Source: Alistipes sp. (GTDB lineage Bacteria; Bacteroidota; Bacteroidia; Bacteroidales; Rikenellaceae). From it: a stretch of 64,000 nt of DNA. Position numbers and translations under genes: made by a program. How positions within the stretch are numbered: the first letter of the stretch is position 1; each line of letters begins with the position of its first letter. Below are positions 33,573-41,692 of the stretch, one piece after another. The notes under the pieces were generated by a model. It was not told the origin of the DNA and searched no databases. It saw only the letters and a program-made list of their open reading frames with translations. The DNA is taken from assembly GCA_017555105.1 (NCBI GenBank), contig JAFZHB010000005.1, forward strand, positions 1 through 64,000. Reading direction: 5' to 3'.

Positions 33573-33657
33573 CAATTGTGGGTTAAACCCCCACACTCAT
33601 TGACCTAACTAACCTAATCCGAAGGGGGCTGCCGCAAGGTTCGCCCCCTTCATCTTT
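33573..33657 (+). ncRNA. Candidate small RNA of about 85 bases
   Basis: A consensus promoter at 33537-33567 predicts a start near 33573. The first hairpin is TGTGGG (33577-33582) with CCCACA (33590-33595). A linker follows (CTCATTGACCTAACTAACC). The strong terminator-type hairpin is GAAGGGGGC (33621-33629) with GCCCCCTTC (33643-33651), then ATCTTT. The next genes downstream are on the opposite strand, so it is not the leader of a known gene. No reading frame of useful size was seen. No known RNA family is recognised. Confidence 0.6.
33621..33657 (+). terminator. Terminator of the small-RNA candidate
   Basis: Nine-pair GAAGGGGGC/GCCCCCTTC stem with a 13-base loop, followed by ATCTTT. Confidence 0.7.
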
Positions 33658-33674
33658 GAAAACCAATCAGATAG

Positions 33675-33715
33675 AAAAAACAGCACCCGACCGATCCATC
33701 AATCGGTCGGGTGCT
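33675..33715 (-). terminator. Terminator of the 148-residue protein gene
   Basis: A perfect 14-pair stem of AGCACCCGACCGAT (33682-33695) with ATCGGTCGGGTGCT (33702-33715) and a 6-base loop. On the minus strand it is followed by TTTTTT (33680-33675). It lies 3 bases past the stop codon. Confidence 0.9.
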
Positions 33716-33717
33716 TG

Positions 33718-34164
33718 CTATCCGTAGATAGCACGCCACTCGGGCTCTTCGCGAAAGAGGCGGAAGGTGCGATCGGCCTTCAAGATCTCGGCAAGTCGCG
33801 GATCGGAAGCTGCACAACGCAGCACCTTTCCTCGCAGCTCACGCGCACGAAGGCAGAGCGCATAGGCGGGAAGCTGCGTGCGCTCCCAATCGTAGTACTC
33901 ACCATCGAGCGCACAGGCCATTGCCTCGATGTAGGCACGCATAGCCGCAGCCATGGCGCCCGTCTCCCAGAGGAAGTCTCCCTTGCGTTCACACTCGATC
34001 GAGAGGCGATGCGCACGCTTGTTACGGTCGCGCTCATAGCGTTGGATCGCATCGATACGGCGATCGTAGAGGCGAGCGAGCTCGTCGCGCACCTCGGCAT
34101 TGATCATCAGACGGTGGCCCTTCATGCGGGCTACCAAACGGTAGTTGGATTTGTTGTTTTGCAT
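33718..34164 (-). CDS. Hypothetical helical protein with long leader
   Basis: Not recognised. The 148-residue protein has no signal peptide, is very Arg/Ala-rich and almost entirely helical. A stretch (FLWETGAMAAAMRAYIEAMA) resembles a TPR-like helix pair. The N-terminus (QNNKSNYRLVARMKGHRLMI) is basic. It is an isolated gene with its own consensus promoter at 34343-34374, a leader of about 170 bases with a strong hairpin, and a near-perfect terminator. Regulation at the RNA level is therefore suggested. Function is unknown. Confidence 0.65.
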   Translation of the reverse strand: MQNNKSNYRLVARMKGHRLMINAEVRDELARLYDRRIDAIQRYERDRNKRAHRLSIECERKGDFLWETGAMAAAMRAYIEAMACALDGEYYDWERTQLPAYALCLRARELRGKVLRCAASDPRLAEILKADRTFRLFREEPEWRAIYG

Positions 34165-34299
34165 AACACACCAAAAATTAAAGAGTGAAACAATGCTCCG
34201 TGGCTGCCGAAAATGTCAAAGAACGAGCAGGACATAGTAATCCCACTAAGGCCTTCGACAGCCCATCGGAAATAGGTGTGTTACGATTTGTTTAAGGAG

Positions 34300-34325
34300 A
34301 CTCCGTCTATGTCGCTCGACGGAGT
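34300..34325 (-). promoter_or_regulatory. Leader hairpin of the 148-residue protein gene
   Basis: ACTCCGTC (34300-34307) is paired by GACGGAGT (34318-34325), about 15 bases after the predicted transcript start and about 135 bases ahead of the gene. No known riboswitch is recognised. Confidence 0.5.
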
Positions 34326-34342
34326 GGGGTGATTTGCTTTGG

Positions 34343-34374
34343 CAAAGGTAACGAAAAAAAGGGAAAGCACCAAA
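34343..34374 (-). promoter_or_regulatory. Promoter of the 148-residue protein gene
   Basis: On the minus strand TTTG (34374-34371), 20 bases, then TACCTTTG (34350-34343). This is a full consensus match. Confidence 0.7.
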
Positions 34375-34408
34375 TTCGGATGCTTTCCCCGCCTCGGAGC
34401 GCCGTTCG

Positions 34409-35038
34409 TCAGAACGATATACCCACTCGGAAGCCGAAATTTGTCAACCCGTCGATCGAGTATGAGAGTAGCTTGCCGCTATTGGTTGCATAACTGAAAT
34501 AGAGCGCCGCATGAAATCCGAAACGCATATCGGGACGCGGAAAGATGGACACACCTGCCTCGGGCGAGAGGTAGAATCCCCAGGTGTTGGTATACTGCTG
34601 ATAGAGGTAGTAATAGGAGGATATCTGCGCCCAGGCAGCACCGAGCTTCAACCCCACATAGGGCTGACAGATCGAGTCGGGTAGCCAATTGTAGCGCCCC
34701 GAAACGCCAAACGGGAGTTGAAAGATTGCGTGTTTTTGGCTGGTGGTGAGAGCCGACCCATTGCTGAGCGTGAGGGTCTGACGCGGGATGGAGCGGAAGT
34801 TGGTCTGATAGGCAATAAAGCCGCCCACAGTGATCTCCTCCGTGAGGAAATATCCGCCCTCGAAGTTCATACCCCACCCCGAGGTTTTATCGGCAAAGCT
34901 TTCGGAGATGGGAACTCCAAGTTGCCAATCGATGTTGAAGTAGGTATCCGGCAGGAGTTGAGCCTTGGCACCCTGCAGCGTGAAGAGCAACGCCACGGTG
35001 GTTGCTACGCATTTCGATATCGTGTAGAGATGTTTCAT
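34409..35038 (-). CDS. Outer-membrane beta-barrel protein
   Basis: The ATG at 35036-35038 gives 209 residues. A signal peptide ends near AKA at about residue 26. Alternating hydrophobic strands follow (NFEGGYFLTEEITVGGFIAY, QPYVGLKLGAAWAQI), and the protein ends with an aromatic strand, TNFGFRVGISF, the normal barrel end. The size fits an 8-stranded OmpW/OmpA-like barrel. It lies 7 bases after the DUF4136 lipoprotein gene, so the two are probably co-transcribed envelope proteins. The ligand is unknown. Confidence 0.75.
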   Translation of the reverse strand: MKHLYTISKCVATTVALLFTLQGAKAQLLPDTYFNIDWQLGVPISESFADKTSGWGMNFEGGYFLTEEITVGGFIAYQTNFRSIPRQTLTLSNGSALTTSQKHAIFQLPFGVSGRYNWLPDSICQPYVGLKLGAAWAQISSYYYLYQQYTNTWGFYLSPEAGVSIFPRPDMRFGFHAALYFSYATNSGKLLSYSIDGLTNFGFRVGISF

Positions 35039-35045
35039 AGCCAAG

Positions 35046-35723
35046 CTATTTTACGGTGGAATTTTTCAGATAGGGGGATTGCGTGAACGCCTGCTGCAGG
35101 GCATCCACAGCATCGGTGATGCGGATCTTCTTCCCCTCAAGCAGGCCGCTGATGTAGCTGTTCCAGAGCACGGAGAGTTTTCGATCGGCACCCTCTTCGC
35201 TACGCAGATCAACCAACTCGACGAGGAGCGATCCGGTCGTGTAGCTGTAGTAGACGGCAAAAGGATAGTACCAACCACCCCAATAGCCCCAATAGGAGGG
35301 TGACCAGTAGTAAGGATCATCCCACCACCAATAGGGGGAGCTGTAACCCGTGAAGTAGGCCGTCTCTTCCACATAGCTGAGCTGAAAACCCACCTCGGCC
35401 GTGGCGCGATTTGCCCCTTTGACGCGCGTGTAACCACGATCGGCCATTTCACTTGCCACCGTATTGACGAGCGAAAGTGCGTCGCTATCACTCCAATACT
35501 TCGACACCTTATCCCCTGCCTCATTCACCGCATGCGTACCAATGAGGAGGATGCTGTCGGGGAGGTAGAAGCGCTCGATGCCCGCAAAATCACGCTCGGT
35601 ATCACACGCCGTGTAGACCAGGTACTCCTTGCTCAGCGAGGAGGTGGAGGGGTCTTTCTGGCAGCTGGCGGCCAACAACAGCGCCACGATGGCTGCCGAT
35701 GAGAAGAGTTGTTTAGAGTTCAT
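35046..35723 (-). CDS. DUF4136 lipoprotein
   Basis: A type II signal ends at Cys21 (VALLLAASCQKD). The 225-residue protein contains the DUF4136 pattern: NTVASEMADRGYTRVKGANR, then an aromatic-rich linker with many Trp and Tyr (WWWDDPYYWSPSYWGYWGG), then a second beta part (GSLLVELVDLRSEEG, LSVLWNSYISGLLEG). Such lipoproteins are common in Bacteroidota and unassigned. It is the first gene of a pair with the barrel gene 7 bases downstream. Confidence 0.85.
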   Translation of the reverse strand: MNSKQLFSSAAIVALLLAASCQKDPSTSSLSKEYLVYTACDTERDFAGIERFYLPDSILLIGTHAVNEAGDKVSKYWSDSDALSLVNTVASEMADRGYTRVKGANRATAEVGFQLSYVEETAYFTGYSSPYWWWDDPYYWSPSYWGYWGGWYYPFAVYYSYTTGSLLVELVDLRSEEGADRKLSVLWNSYISGLLEGKKIRITDAVDALQQAFTQSPYLKNSTVK

Positions 35724-35781
35724 GTTGCGTGATGTTAAATGTTTCCGTCACGCAAAACTCAAAATCTATACCAAACGCAAA

Positions 35782-35815
35782 GCGGGCCGCCCGACTCCTT
35801 GGTCAGACAGCCCGC
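35782..35815 (-). terminator. Strand-specific terminator of the PL10 lyase gene
   Basis: Read on the minus strand GCGGGCTGTCTGAC (35815-35802) pairs with GTCGGGCGGCCCGC (35795-35782) over 14 pairs, three of them G-U, around CAAGGA. The tail is TTTGCGTTT. On the plus strand the three G-U pairs become A-C mismatches, so the stem favours minus-strand RNA. Confidence 0.7.
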
Positions 35816-35838
35816 CGCTCTTTTTTCTGCTTGATCTG

Positions 35839-37059
35839 TTATTCGATCTTGTGCTTCTTCTTCCAGCGCGGATAGTCGCGCTCGATGATGCGCTGCATGT
35901 TGCTCGAGTACCAGCCGTAGCTCATACGACGATCCTGCGAGAGTTCATCGATCGAGTAGAGACGCACGAAGTCATACATACCGAAGATTGGGCGGCAGGT
36001 CGTCAACTCGTAGAAACGAGCCCAGAGGTTGCGCTTGCCCTTCGCCTCGACCACCGTGCGATCTACCACCGTGCGACCCTCGTAGATCAGAGCATACTCC
36101 TGGTCGAGGATACGGTGTGCATCGAGCCACTCCACGGCAGCCTTCACCGAACGCTGAATGTCGCTCCACATCGTGGGATAGCCCTTCGGAATATCGAGCG
36201 GATCGACCTGCATGAGCGTTGTCAGGAGGCCGGCCGTCTCTCCGCCACAATACGAGGGGAACTCATAGGCGCGAGCCTGAGCCGGCTCGAGGGTCTCCGC
36301 ATCGTGTTGTGCACACCAGATCGAGAGCGGGGAATCGCCCACGCGACGATCAGCCACGATCGTGCCATTGTCGGTCTCGCGGAAGGTGTACTGCTCATAC
36401 TCACCGTCGATCTGACAATCAAGAATGCACTGAATACCCTTATAGAAGCTCTTTTTAGCCGCTTTCTGCTGCTTTTTATCGATGATCGGAGCCCACAACG
36501 GATCACCCGTGTAGATCTGTTTCAAGACCATCAGGATGTTGGTCATCGCATTGTCGTTGAAGTTGATGTTGCTGATGTAGTTCTTGCCCGTCACAGGATT
36601 TGTAATGCCATAGGCTCGGTAGCACGCCTCCGTCAGGGGATAATACATCGGCCAACCACCATTGTCGTACTGCGCCTCGATGATCAGCTCAAAGGCTCGA
36701 TCAAAGGCCTGCTTGTAGCGTTTCTCGGGATGCGAAGCATAGACCTTAGCCAGGAAGCGCATCTCGGTCGTCGTGGCATTGTTGTCGAAAATCGACGAGC
36801 CGATCTGCTTGGCACGCGCCAACGCCTTCTCGTGCTTCTCGGTCATCTGGTTCCAGGGGATGTTTTTACACCAGCCGCCACTAGGGAGCTGGGCATCCAG
36901 TACCTTTTCGGCCAGCGCCACCGCCTCATCCGAGGCGTACCACTCGGCCGGCATGCGGGTAGCCAGACGCCCCCACGATTGTCGCACCGCTTCGTGCACC
37001 TGCGCCGAGAGCGTAGCCACCGAACAGAGGAGCACCAGAGAGAGTAAAAATCGTTTCAT
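35839..37059 (-). CDS. Secreted pectate lyase, polysaccharide lyase family 10
   Basis: Cleaves polygalacturonate. The ATG at 37057-37059 gives 406 residues with a signal peptide (MKRFLLSLVLLCSVATLSAQ). The PL10 alpha/alpha core shows QLPSGGWCKNIPWNQ near the N-terminus, FDNNATTTEMRFLAKVY, and QYDNGGWPMYYPLTEAC. Late motifs are DAHRILDQEYALIYEGRTVV and CRPIFGMYDF, with a conserved final YGWYSSNMQRIIERDYPRW. It lies 17 bases after folE but is probably functionally separate. It is a second pectin enzyme besides the PL1 gene at 2076, without a local SusC/D pair. A longer upstream frame overlaps folE and is rejected. Confidence 0.92.
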   Translation of the reverse strand: MKRFLLSLVLLCSVATLSAQVHEAVRQSWGRLATRMPAEWYASDEAVALAEKVLDAQLPSGGWCKNIPWNQMTEKHEKALARAKQIGSSIFDNNATTTEMRFLAKVYASHPEKRYKQAFDRAFELIIEAQYDNGGWPMYYPLTEACYRAYGITNPVTGKNYISNINFNDNAMTNILMVLKQIYTGDPLWAPIIDKKQQKAAKKSFYKGIQCILDCQIDGEYEQYTFRETDNGTIVADRRVGDSPLSIWCAQHDAETLEPAQARAYEFPSYCGGETAGLLTTLMQVDPLDIPKGYPTMWSDIQRSVKAAVEWLDAHRILDQEYALIYEGRTVVDRTVVEAKGKRNLWARFYELTTCRPIFGMYDFVRLYSIDELSQDRRMSYGWYSSNMQRIIERDYPRWKKKHKIE

Positions 37060-37076
37060 AAAGGTTATTGGTTGGT

Positions 37077-37691
37077 TTAGCGATATTTGTGCGAAATGAG
37101 GTTCATAAACTCTTCGCGTGTGCGGTGATCTTTGAGGAAGATACCCGTGAAGGCCGAGGTGGTTGTAGCCGACTGCTGGCTCTCCACGCCGCGCATCTGC
37201 ATACACATGTGGCTCGCCTCGATCACCACAGCCACGCCAAGCGGTTTGAGTGCCTCCTGGATGCAATCACGAATCTGCACCGTCAAGCGCTCCTGCACCT
37301 GCAGACGACGCGCAAAGCACTCCACCACGCGGGCGATCTTCGAGAGACCCGTGATGCGGCCATTGGGTATGTAGGCCACATGTGCCTTGCCGTAGAAGGG
37401 CAGGACATGGTGCTCGCACATCGAATAGAACTCGATATCCTTCACCAAGACCATCTGCTGATACTTCTCGTTGAACATGGCCGACTGCAGGATCGCCAAC
37501 GGATCCTCCTGATAGCCCTTCGTCAGGAAACACATCGCCTTCGCCATGCGTTCGGGGGTCTTGACGAGCCCCTCGCGCTCGGGATCCTCGCCCAGCAGAC
37601 GCAAGACCGCCGTATAGTGCTCTTTGAGTGCCTCGATCGTCTTCGGATCGTAGAGCTCCTCCTTCCGATAGTTGAAATCCAACTCCTCCAT
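37077..37691 (-). CDS. folE: GTP cyclohydrolase I
   Basis: Converts GTP to dihydroneopterin triphosphate, the first step for folate and for queuosine. The ATG at 37689-37691 gives 204 residues. [19 protein letters not shown] is a family motif. [20 protein letters not shown] has the zinc-binding Cys and His, and [20 protein letters not shown] has the second Cys and the GTP-binding part. [20 protein letters not shown] is the conserved core. It lies 13 bases after rdgB and 17 ahead of the PL10 lyase gene. QueD, the next queuosine enzyme, is also in this window. Confidence 0.97.
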   Translation of the reverse strand: MEELDFNYRKEELYDPKTIEALKEHYTAVLRLLGEDPEREGLVKTPERMAKAMCFLTKGYQEDPLAILQSAMFNEKYQQMVLVKDIEFYSMCEHHVLPFYGKAHVAYIPNGRITGLSKIARVVECFARRLQVQERLTVQIRDCIQEALKPLGVAVVIEASHMCMQMRGVESQQSATTTSAFTGIFLKDHRTREEFMNLISHKYR

Positions 37692-37704
37692 ATCCTCGTC
37701 TTTT

Positions 37705-38283
37705 TTAAGCGTTCTTATGCAGATATTCCACCAACTTGCGCACGGCGCGACCGCGATGCGAGACGGCATTCTTCTCCTCGGCCGTCATCTCGGCAAAGGT
37801 GCGATCGAACCCATCGGGCACAAAGAGCGGATCGTAGCCAAAGCCCTCCGATCCCGACTCATGATCGATGATGCGCCCCTCAACGATCCCCTCGAACAGG
37901 TGCTCCTCGCCCCCCTCGATGAGCGAGATCACCGTGCGGAAACGGGCACGACGGTTCTCCTTGCCCTCCATGTTTTTCAAGAGCAGACGGTTGTTCGCCT
38001 GGAAATCGTGGCCGTCGGTGGCGTAGCGTGCCGAGTGCACACCCGGAGCGCCATCCAGCGCCTCCACCTCCAAACCCGTATCATCGGCAAAGCAATCCAG
38101 CCCGGTCTTCTCGTAAAGGTAGTGCGACTTTTGCGAGGCGTTGCCCTCGAGCGTGTCGCTCGTCTCGGGAATATCCTCCTCGACACCACACATGCGTGGG
38201 GTCACCAACTCGAAGCCGTCACCCAATACGGCCTGCACCTCACTCAGTTTGTGGGCGTTGTTTGTTGCAAAAATGATCTTCAT
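37705..38283 (-). CDS. rdgB: XTP/dITP diphosphatase (RdgB/HAM1)
   Basis: Removes deaminated purine triphosphates from the nucleotide pool. The 192 residues match the family. [18 protein letters not shown] is the N-terminal substrate loop, [20 protein letters not shown] contains the metal-binding Asp, [20 protein letters not shown] holds the F-x-Y-D-P base-recognition motif, and [10 protein letters not shown] is the C-terminal signature. It lies between a HAD hydrolase gene (4 bases upstream) and folE. Confidence 0.96.
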   Translation of the reverse strand: MKIIFATNNAHKLSEVQAVLGDGFELVTPRMCGVEEDIPETSDTLEGNASQKSHYLYEKTGLDCFADDTGLEVEALDGAPGVHSARYATDGHDFQANNRLLLKNMEGKENRRARFRTVISLIEGGEEHLFEGIVEGRIIDHESGSEGFGYDPLFVPDGFDRTFAEMTAEEKNAVSHRGRAVRKLVEYLHKNA

Positions 38284-38287
38284 CGTC

Positions 38288-39130
38288 TTACTTTCCTGCT
38301 TCCATTTTTTCCAGTCGATCGTCGAGATCGATCTTATCGATAATCATCTTCACCAGGCGATCCATCTCTCCTCCCTCGGAGTAGTCGGCCGGGCAGACAT
38401 GGTTCACACGATTGTCGCGGATCAGTGTCGCCATCTGCTTGCGAGCACCCTGCTGTGCGGGGTTGAAGACCGCAATCGAGTGTCCGCCAAAGTTCTTCAC
38501 CAGGCGCATACAGGGAATATCGGTCGTACCGTCACCCACATAGATCATGTGCTTGAAGGGCACGGGACGCTCCGCCTCGGGGATGTAGCGGTTCACGAGG
38601 GTCGAGTCGCAGACCGACTCCACACCCTTGTTGATCTTGAAGATGAACTGCGTCTTGTTCGTGTAGTTGACCGCCACAGCCGGCCAGTAGGCGATGCCGT
38701 CAACATCGTAGAGGAACGAGCAGGCGTAGATCTTGCGAAACTCGTGCGCAATCTCCGTACCCTCGATGATCTCGGTCAGTCCCGACGAGTTGATGTAGTG
38801 GAGAATGCGGATGCCGTGCTCCTCACCGTAGCGATTGATGCGCGAGAACCACTCCTTCACACCGCGGTAGAGCTGCACCTTGCGCCCCGACTCGCGGAAG
38901 GCCTCACGACGCAACGACAGCCCCTTCGACTTCGCCTCCTGGATCATGCGCGCCATGTAGGTCAGCACCATATCCGCATCCTGCTGCTCGGCCAGGTCGT
39001 TCGCTTCGCTCCAAAACTCCTTGTTGCTCTTGCCCACAGCAGGGATAAAGTCATACTCCTGCATGTTGCCGGGAGCCAGCGTACCATCGAAGTCGTAGAT
39101 CAGCGCAATCGTAAAACGGGGATTCTCCAT
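38288..39130 (-). CDS. HAD-superfamily hydrolase
   Basis: Phosphatase-like protein of 280 residues from the ATG at 39128-39130. A GTG three codons upstream is a less likely start. [20 protein letters not shown] carries the nucleophile and acid Asp pair (DxDGT), and [20 protein letters not shown] is the motif II region. [20 protein letters not shown] is the GDG-x-x-D metal site. The helical cap between (residues about 20-120) is larger than in minimal members. The substrate is unknown. A full promoter (TTTG 39182-39179, 21 bases, TATCTTTG 39157-39150) lies upstream, and rdgB and folE follow. Confidence 0.85.
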   Translation of the reverse strand: MENPRFTIALIYDFDGTLAPGNMQEYDFIPAVGKSNKEFWSEANDLAEQQDADMVLTYMARMIQEAKSKGLSLRREAFRESGRKVQLYRGVKEWFSRINRYGEEHGIRILHYINSSGLTEIIEGTEIAHEFRKIYACSFLYDVDGIAYWPAVAVNYTNKTQFIFKINKGVESVCDSTLVNRYIPEAERPVPFKHMIYVGDGTTDIPCMRLVKNFGGHSIAVFNPAQQGARKQMATLIRDNRVNHVCPADYSEGGEMDRLVKMIIDKIDLDDRLEKMEAGK

Positions 39131-39149
39131 ATCAAACACATTAATTGTT

Positions 39150-39182
39150 CAAAGATAGGCATTTTCAAATTAAAAATTCAAA
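39150..39182 (-). promoter_or_regulatory. Promoter of the HAD-rdgB-folE unit
   Basis: On the minus strand TTTG (39182-39179), 21 bases, then TATCTTTG (39157-39150). It overlaps the AT-rich TTTTGAATT repeat, which supplies the -33 box. Confidence 0.65.
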
Positions 39183-39204
39183 ATTTAGAATTCAAAATTC
39201 AAGA
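39158..39204. repeat. AT-rich intergenic repeat (AAAATTCAA type)
   Basis: Runs of AAATTCAAAATT and AATTCAAAATTCAAG on the plus strand, i.e. TTTTGAATT units on the other. The same unit occurs near 630, 14290 and 26925. Confidence 0.45.
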
Positions 39205-39265
39205 GAAAGCACCTACCACCTCCTCTCCTGCCGAAAATTTTGACCCACAGTCTCGTGGAATAAAA

Positions 39266-39297
39266 TTTGCAAAACGGGGCGGCGTATGCTATCTTTG
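39266..39297 (+). promoter_or_regulatory. Promoter of the second nitroreductase gene
   Basis: TTTG (39266-39269), 20 bases, then TATCTTTG (39290-39297). The leader is only about 12-14 bases before the ATG at 39316. Confidence 0.7.
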
Positions 39298-39315
39298 TAA
39301 AAAGTATTCTCGACT

Positions 39316-39840
39316 ATGGATTTCAAGACCCTTATCGCCAAGCGTCGTTCGATTCGCAAATACGACGCTCGTCCCGTGCCGCAGGAGGTGATCGACCGCC
39401 TGTTGGAGGCCACCCTCACCGCACCCTCGTCGCGCAACTCGCACTCGACCCACCTAAGGGTGATCACCGATCCGCAGCTGCTCGAGCAGCTCGCCTCGAT
39501 GCGCGACTACGGCTCGGCCTTCATGAAGAGTGCCCCGCTTGCCATCCTCGTCTTGGGCGACACGAGTGTTACAGATAAGTGGCTGGTAAACAGCTCTATC
39601 TCTGCCACCATGCTCCAACTGGCCTGTGTTGATGAGGGGCTTGGTTCGTGCTGGGTACACATCGACGGCAGCCTCTGCTACAAGGATGAGCCCGACGGCC
39701 CAACGGCCGATCAGTTTGTGCGCAAGCTGCTCGACCTGCCCGAGCACCTCAAGCCGCTCTGCGCCATCGCCATCGGCTACTCGGATTTCGAGCCGGCGCC
39801 GCTGCCCGCCTGGGACAAGGCCGCCCACATCCACCAATAG
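39316..39840 (+). CDS. Nitroreductase-family flavoprotein (second copy)
   Basis: FMN-dependent oxidoreductase of 174 residues. FKTLIAKRRSIRKYDARPVP has the conserved R-S-x-R-x-Y/F phosphate-binding motif, and ATLTAPSSRNSHSTHLRVIT is the flavin-contacting SSRN region. VDEGLGSCWVHIDGS is the expected glycine-rich segment, and LCAIAIGYSDFEPAP is the C-terminal loop. It is shorter than the copy at 24164 and its substrate is unknown. It is monocistronic, with its own promoter at 39266-39297 and a terminator at 39866-39892. Confidence 0.9.
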   Translation: MDFKTLIAKRRSIRKYDARPVPQEVIDRLLEATLTAPSSRNSHSTHLRVITDPQLLEQLASMRDYGSAFMKSAPLAILVLGDTSVTDKWLVNSSISATMLQLACVDEGLGSCWVHIDGSLCYKDEPDGPTADQFVRKLLDLPEHLKPLCAIAIGYSDFEPAPLPAWDKAAHIHQ

Positions 39841-39865
39841 CCACAAGGCGTACCACAAAAAACAA

Positions 39866-39892
39866 TAGAACCTGCCGCATGGCAGGTTCTAT
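39866..39892. terminator. Terminator between converging nitroreductase and recJ
   Basis: AGAACCTGCC (39867-39876) pairs with GGCAGGTTCT (39881-39890) around GCAT, followed by ATTTGTTTAT. It is near-symmetrical and so probably bidirectional. Confidence 0.85.
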
Positions 39893-39923
39893 TTGTTTAT
39901 AAATCCCCCAAAAGCGGGGTAAC

Positions 39924-41684
39924 CTATCGAACAGGTTTGATGTCCTTCACGCGGAGCTGCGTCGTCACCATTCCACGATAGTGGTTCTCGACAATCTGGT
40001 AGCAGACATCGATCGGACGACCGCCACGCACCCACTCGTAGTGAGTCGGTTGCTGGAAGGCGATGGCCGGAAGCTTCGTGTTGGGCTTCTGGCGCTGGAT
40101 CAGATCCATCTTCAGGTGCTCCTGCTCCAAACCAACCAGCTTGGCATCGCCCTGGTTGCTCACGCTGCGCGTAGCAAACACCGGCGAGGTGTTACCCGGG
40201 CCGAAGGGCTGGAAGCGGTTCAGGTGCGAGCGGAACTCGGGCGTGATGTCCGAGAAGAGCAACTCACTATCCACATCCACCTGCGGGATGAGCATCTGCG
40301 GATCGATATGCTCCTCCACATAGGCATTGAAGCGACGCGTGAACTCCTCCACACGCTCGGGGCGCATCGTCAGACCCGCCGCATACATGTGACCACCGAA
40401 GTTCTCGAGCAGATCCGAGCAGGACTCCACCGCCTGATAGAGGTCGAATCCCGGCACCGAACGCGCCGAGCCGGTGACATAGCCGTTGCTCATCGTGAGC
40501 ACCACCGTCGGACGGTAGTAGGTCTCGATCAGACGCGAGGCTACGATACCCACGATACCCTTCATCCACTTCGGATTGTAGATCACCGTGCTCTTCTGAG
40601 CCTTCAGAGCGGGGTTATTCTCGATGTAATCGTGTGCCTCCTGCGTCACCGAGCGGTCGATCGACTTACGATCCTGGTTGTAGGAGTCGATCACCTCACC
40701 GAATTTCGCAGCCTCCACCTCGTTACCCTCGATGAGCAGCTCCACAGCCGCATGACCACCCGAAGGCGAAGCATTCTCGTCGTTCTCGTCCATACGCATA
40801 CGGCCTGCCGCATTGATGCGCGGACCGATCTTGAAGACGATGTCATCGATCGTGATCTGGTGCTTGTCGAGCCCGCAGATCTTGATGATCGAGAGCAGTC
40901 CCTTCGAGGGACGACGATTCAGGTTTTGCAGACCGAAGTAGGCCAGAATACGGTTCTCATCCGACAGCGGCACGATGTCCGAGGCGATCGAGACCACCAA
41001 CAGATCGAGCAGATCGAGGATCTGCGCGAAGGGGATGTTGTTCTTCTGTGCATAGGCCTGCACCAATTTAAAACCTACACCACAGCCCGACAACTCGTCG
41101 AACGGGTAGGAGCAGTCGACCCGCTTGGGGTCTAGAACAGCCACCGCCTGAGGAATCTCCTCGGCAGGGAGGTGATGGTCGCAGATGATAAAATCTACGC
41201 CCTTCGTCTTTGCATAGAGCACCTTTTCAGTGGCTTTGATGCCACAATCGAGGGCAATGATGAGGCTCACACCCTTGCGGGCGGCTACATCAATACCACG
41301 AACCGAGATACCATACCCTTCGGTATAGCGGTCGGGAATGTAGAAGGTCAGGTTTTTATGCCCGATCTGGCGCAAGAACTTATAGACCAACGCGACAGCC
41401 GTACAGCCATCGACATCATAGTCGCCGTAGATCATGATCTTCTCACCACGCTCCACAGCTTGCTCGACGCGAGCGACCGCCCGATCCATATCCTTCATCA
41501 GGAAGGGGTCGTGGAGGTCCTTCAAGTCGGGCTTAAAGAACTTGTTCGCCTTCTCTACCGTGTCTATGCCTCGTTGTACGAGCAGGTTGGCCAACACAGG
41601 CGAGATCCCGAGCTCGGTGGCAAGCATAGCCACCTGCGCGGGGTCGCCCTGAGGCTTCACTACCCAGCGTTTTTCTATAGGCAT
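39924..41684 (-). CDS. recJ: Single-stranded-DNA-specific exonuclease RecJ
   Basis: 5'-3' exonuclease used in recombination and mismatch repair. The 586 residues include DHH-type motifs: KIMIYGDYDVDGCTAVALVY, ALDCGIK, and IICDHHLPAE with SGCGVGFKLVQ. RINAAGRMRMDENDENASPS contains the Arg-Asn motif. The later DHHA1 domain has MKGIVGIVASRLIETYYRPT and FGGHMYAAGLTM. Its 3' end is 8 bases before the terminator unit. It starts 8 bases after lipB, probably in one transcript with lipB and lipA. Confidence 0.96.
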   Translation of the reverse strand: MPIEKRWVVKPQGDPAQVAMLATELGISPVLANLLVQRGIDTVEKANKFFKPDLKDLHDPFLMKDMDRAVARVEQAVERGEKIMIYGDYDVDGCTAVALVYKFLRQIGHKNLTFYIPDRYTEGYGISVRGIDVAARKGVSLIIALDCGIKATEKVLYAKTKGVDFIICDHHLPAEEIPQAVAVLDPKRVDCSYPFDELSGCGVGFKLVQAYAQKNNIPFAQILDLLDLLVVSIASDIVPLSDENRILAYFGLQNLNRRPSKGLLSIIKICGLDKHQITIDDIVFKIGPRINAAGRMRMDENDENASPSGGHAAVELLIEGNEVEAAKFGEVIDSYNQDRKSIDRSVTQEAHDYIENNPALKAQKSTVIYNPKWMKGIVGIVASRLIETYYRPTVVLTMSNGYVTGSARSVPGFDLYQAVESCSDLLENFGGHMYAAGLTMRPERVEEFTRRFNAYVEEHIDPQMLIPQVDVDSELLFSDITPEFRSHLNRFQPFGPGNTSPVFATRSVSNQGDAKLVGLEQEHLKMDLIQRQKPNTKLPAIAFQQPTHYEWVRGGRPIDVCYQIVENHYRGMVTTQLRVKDIKPVR

Positions 41685-41692
41685 AAGCGATA

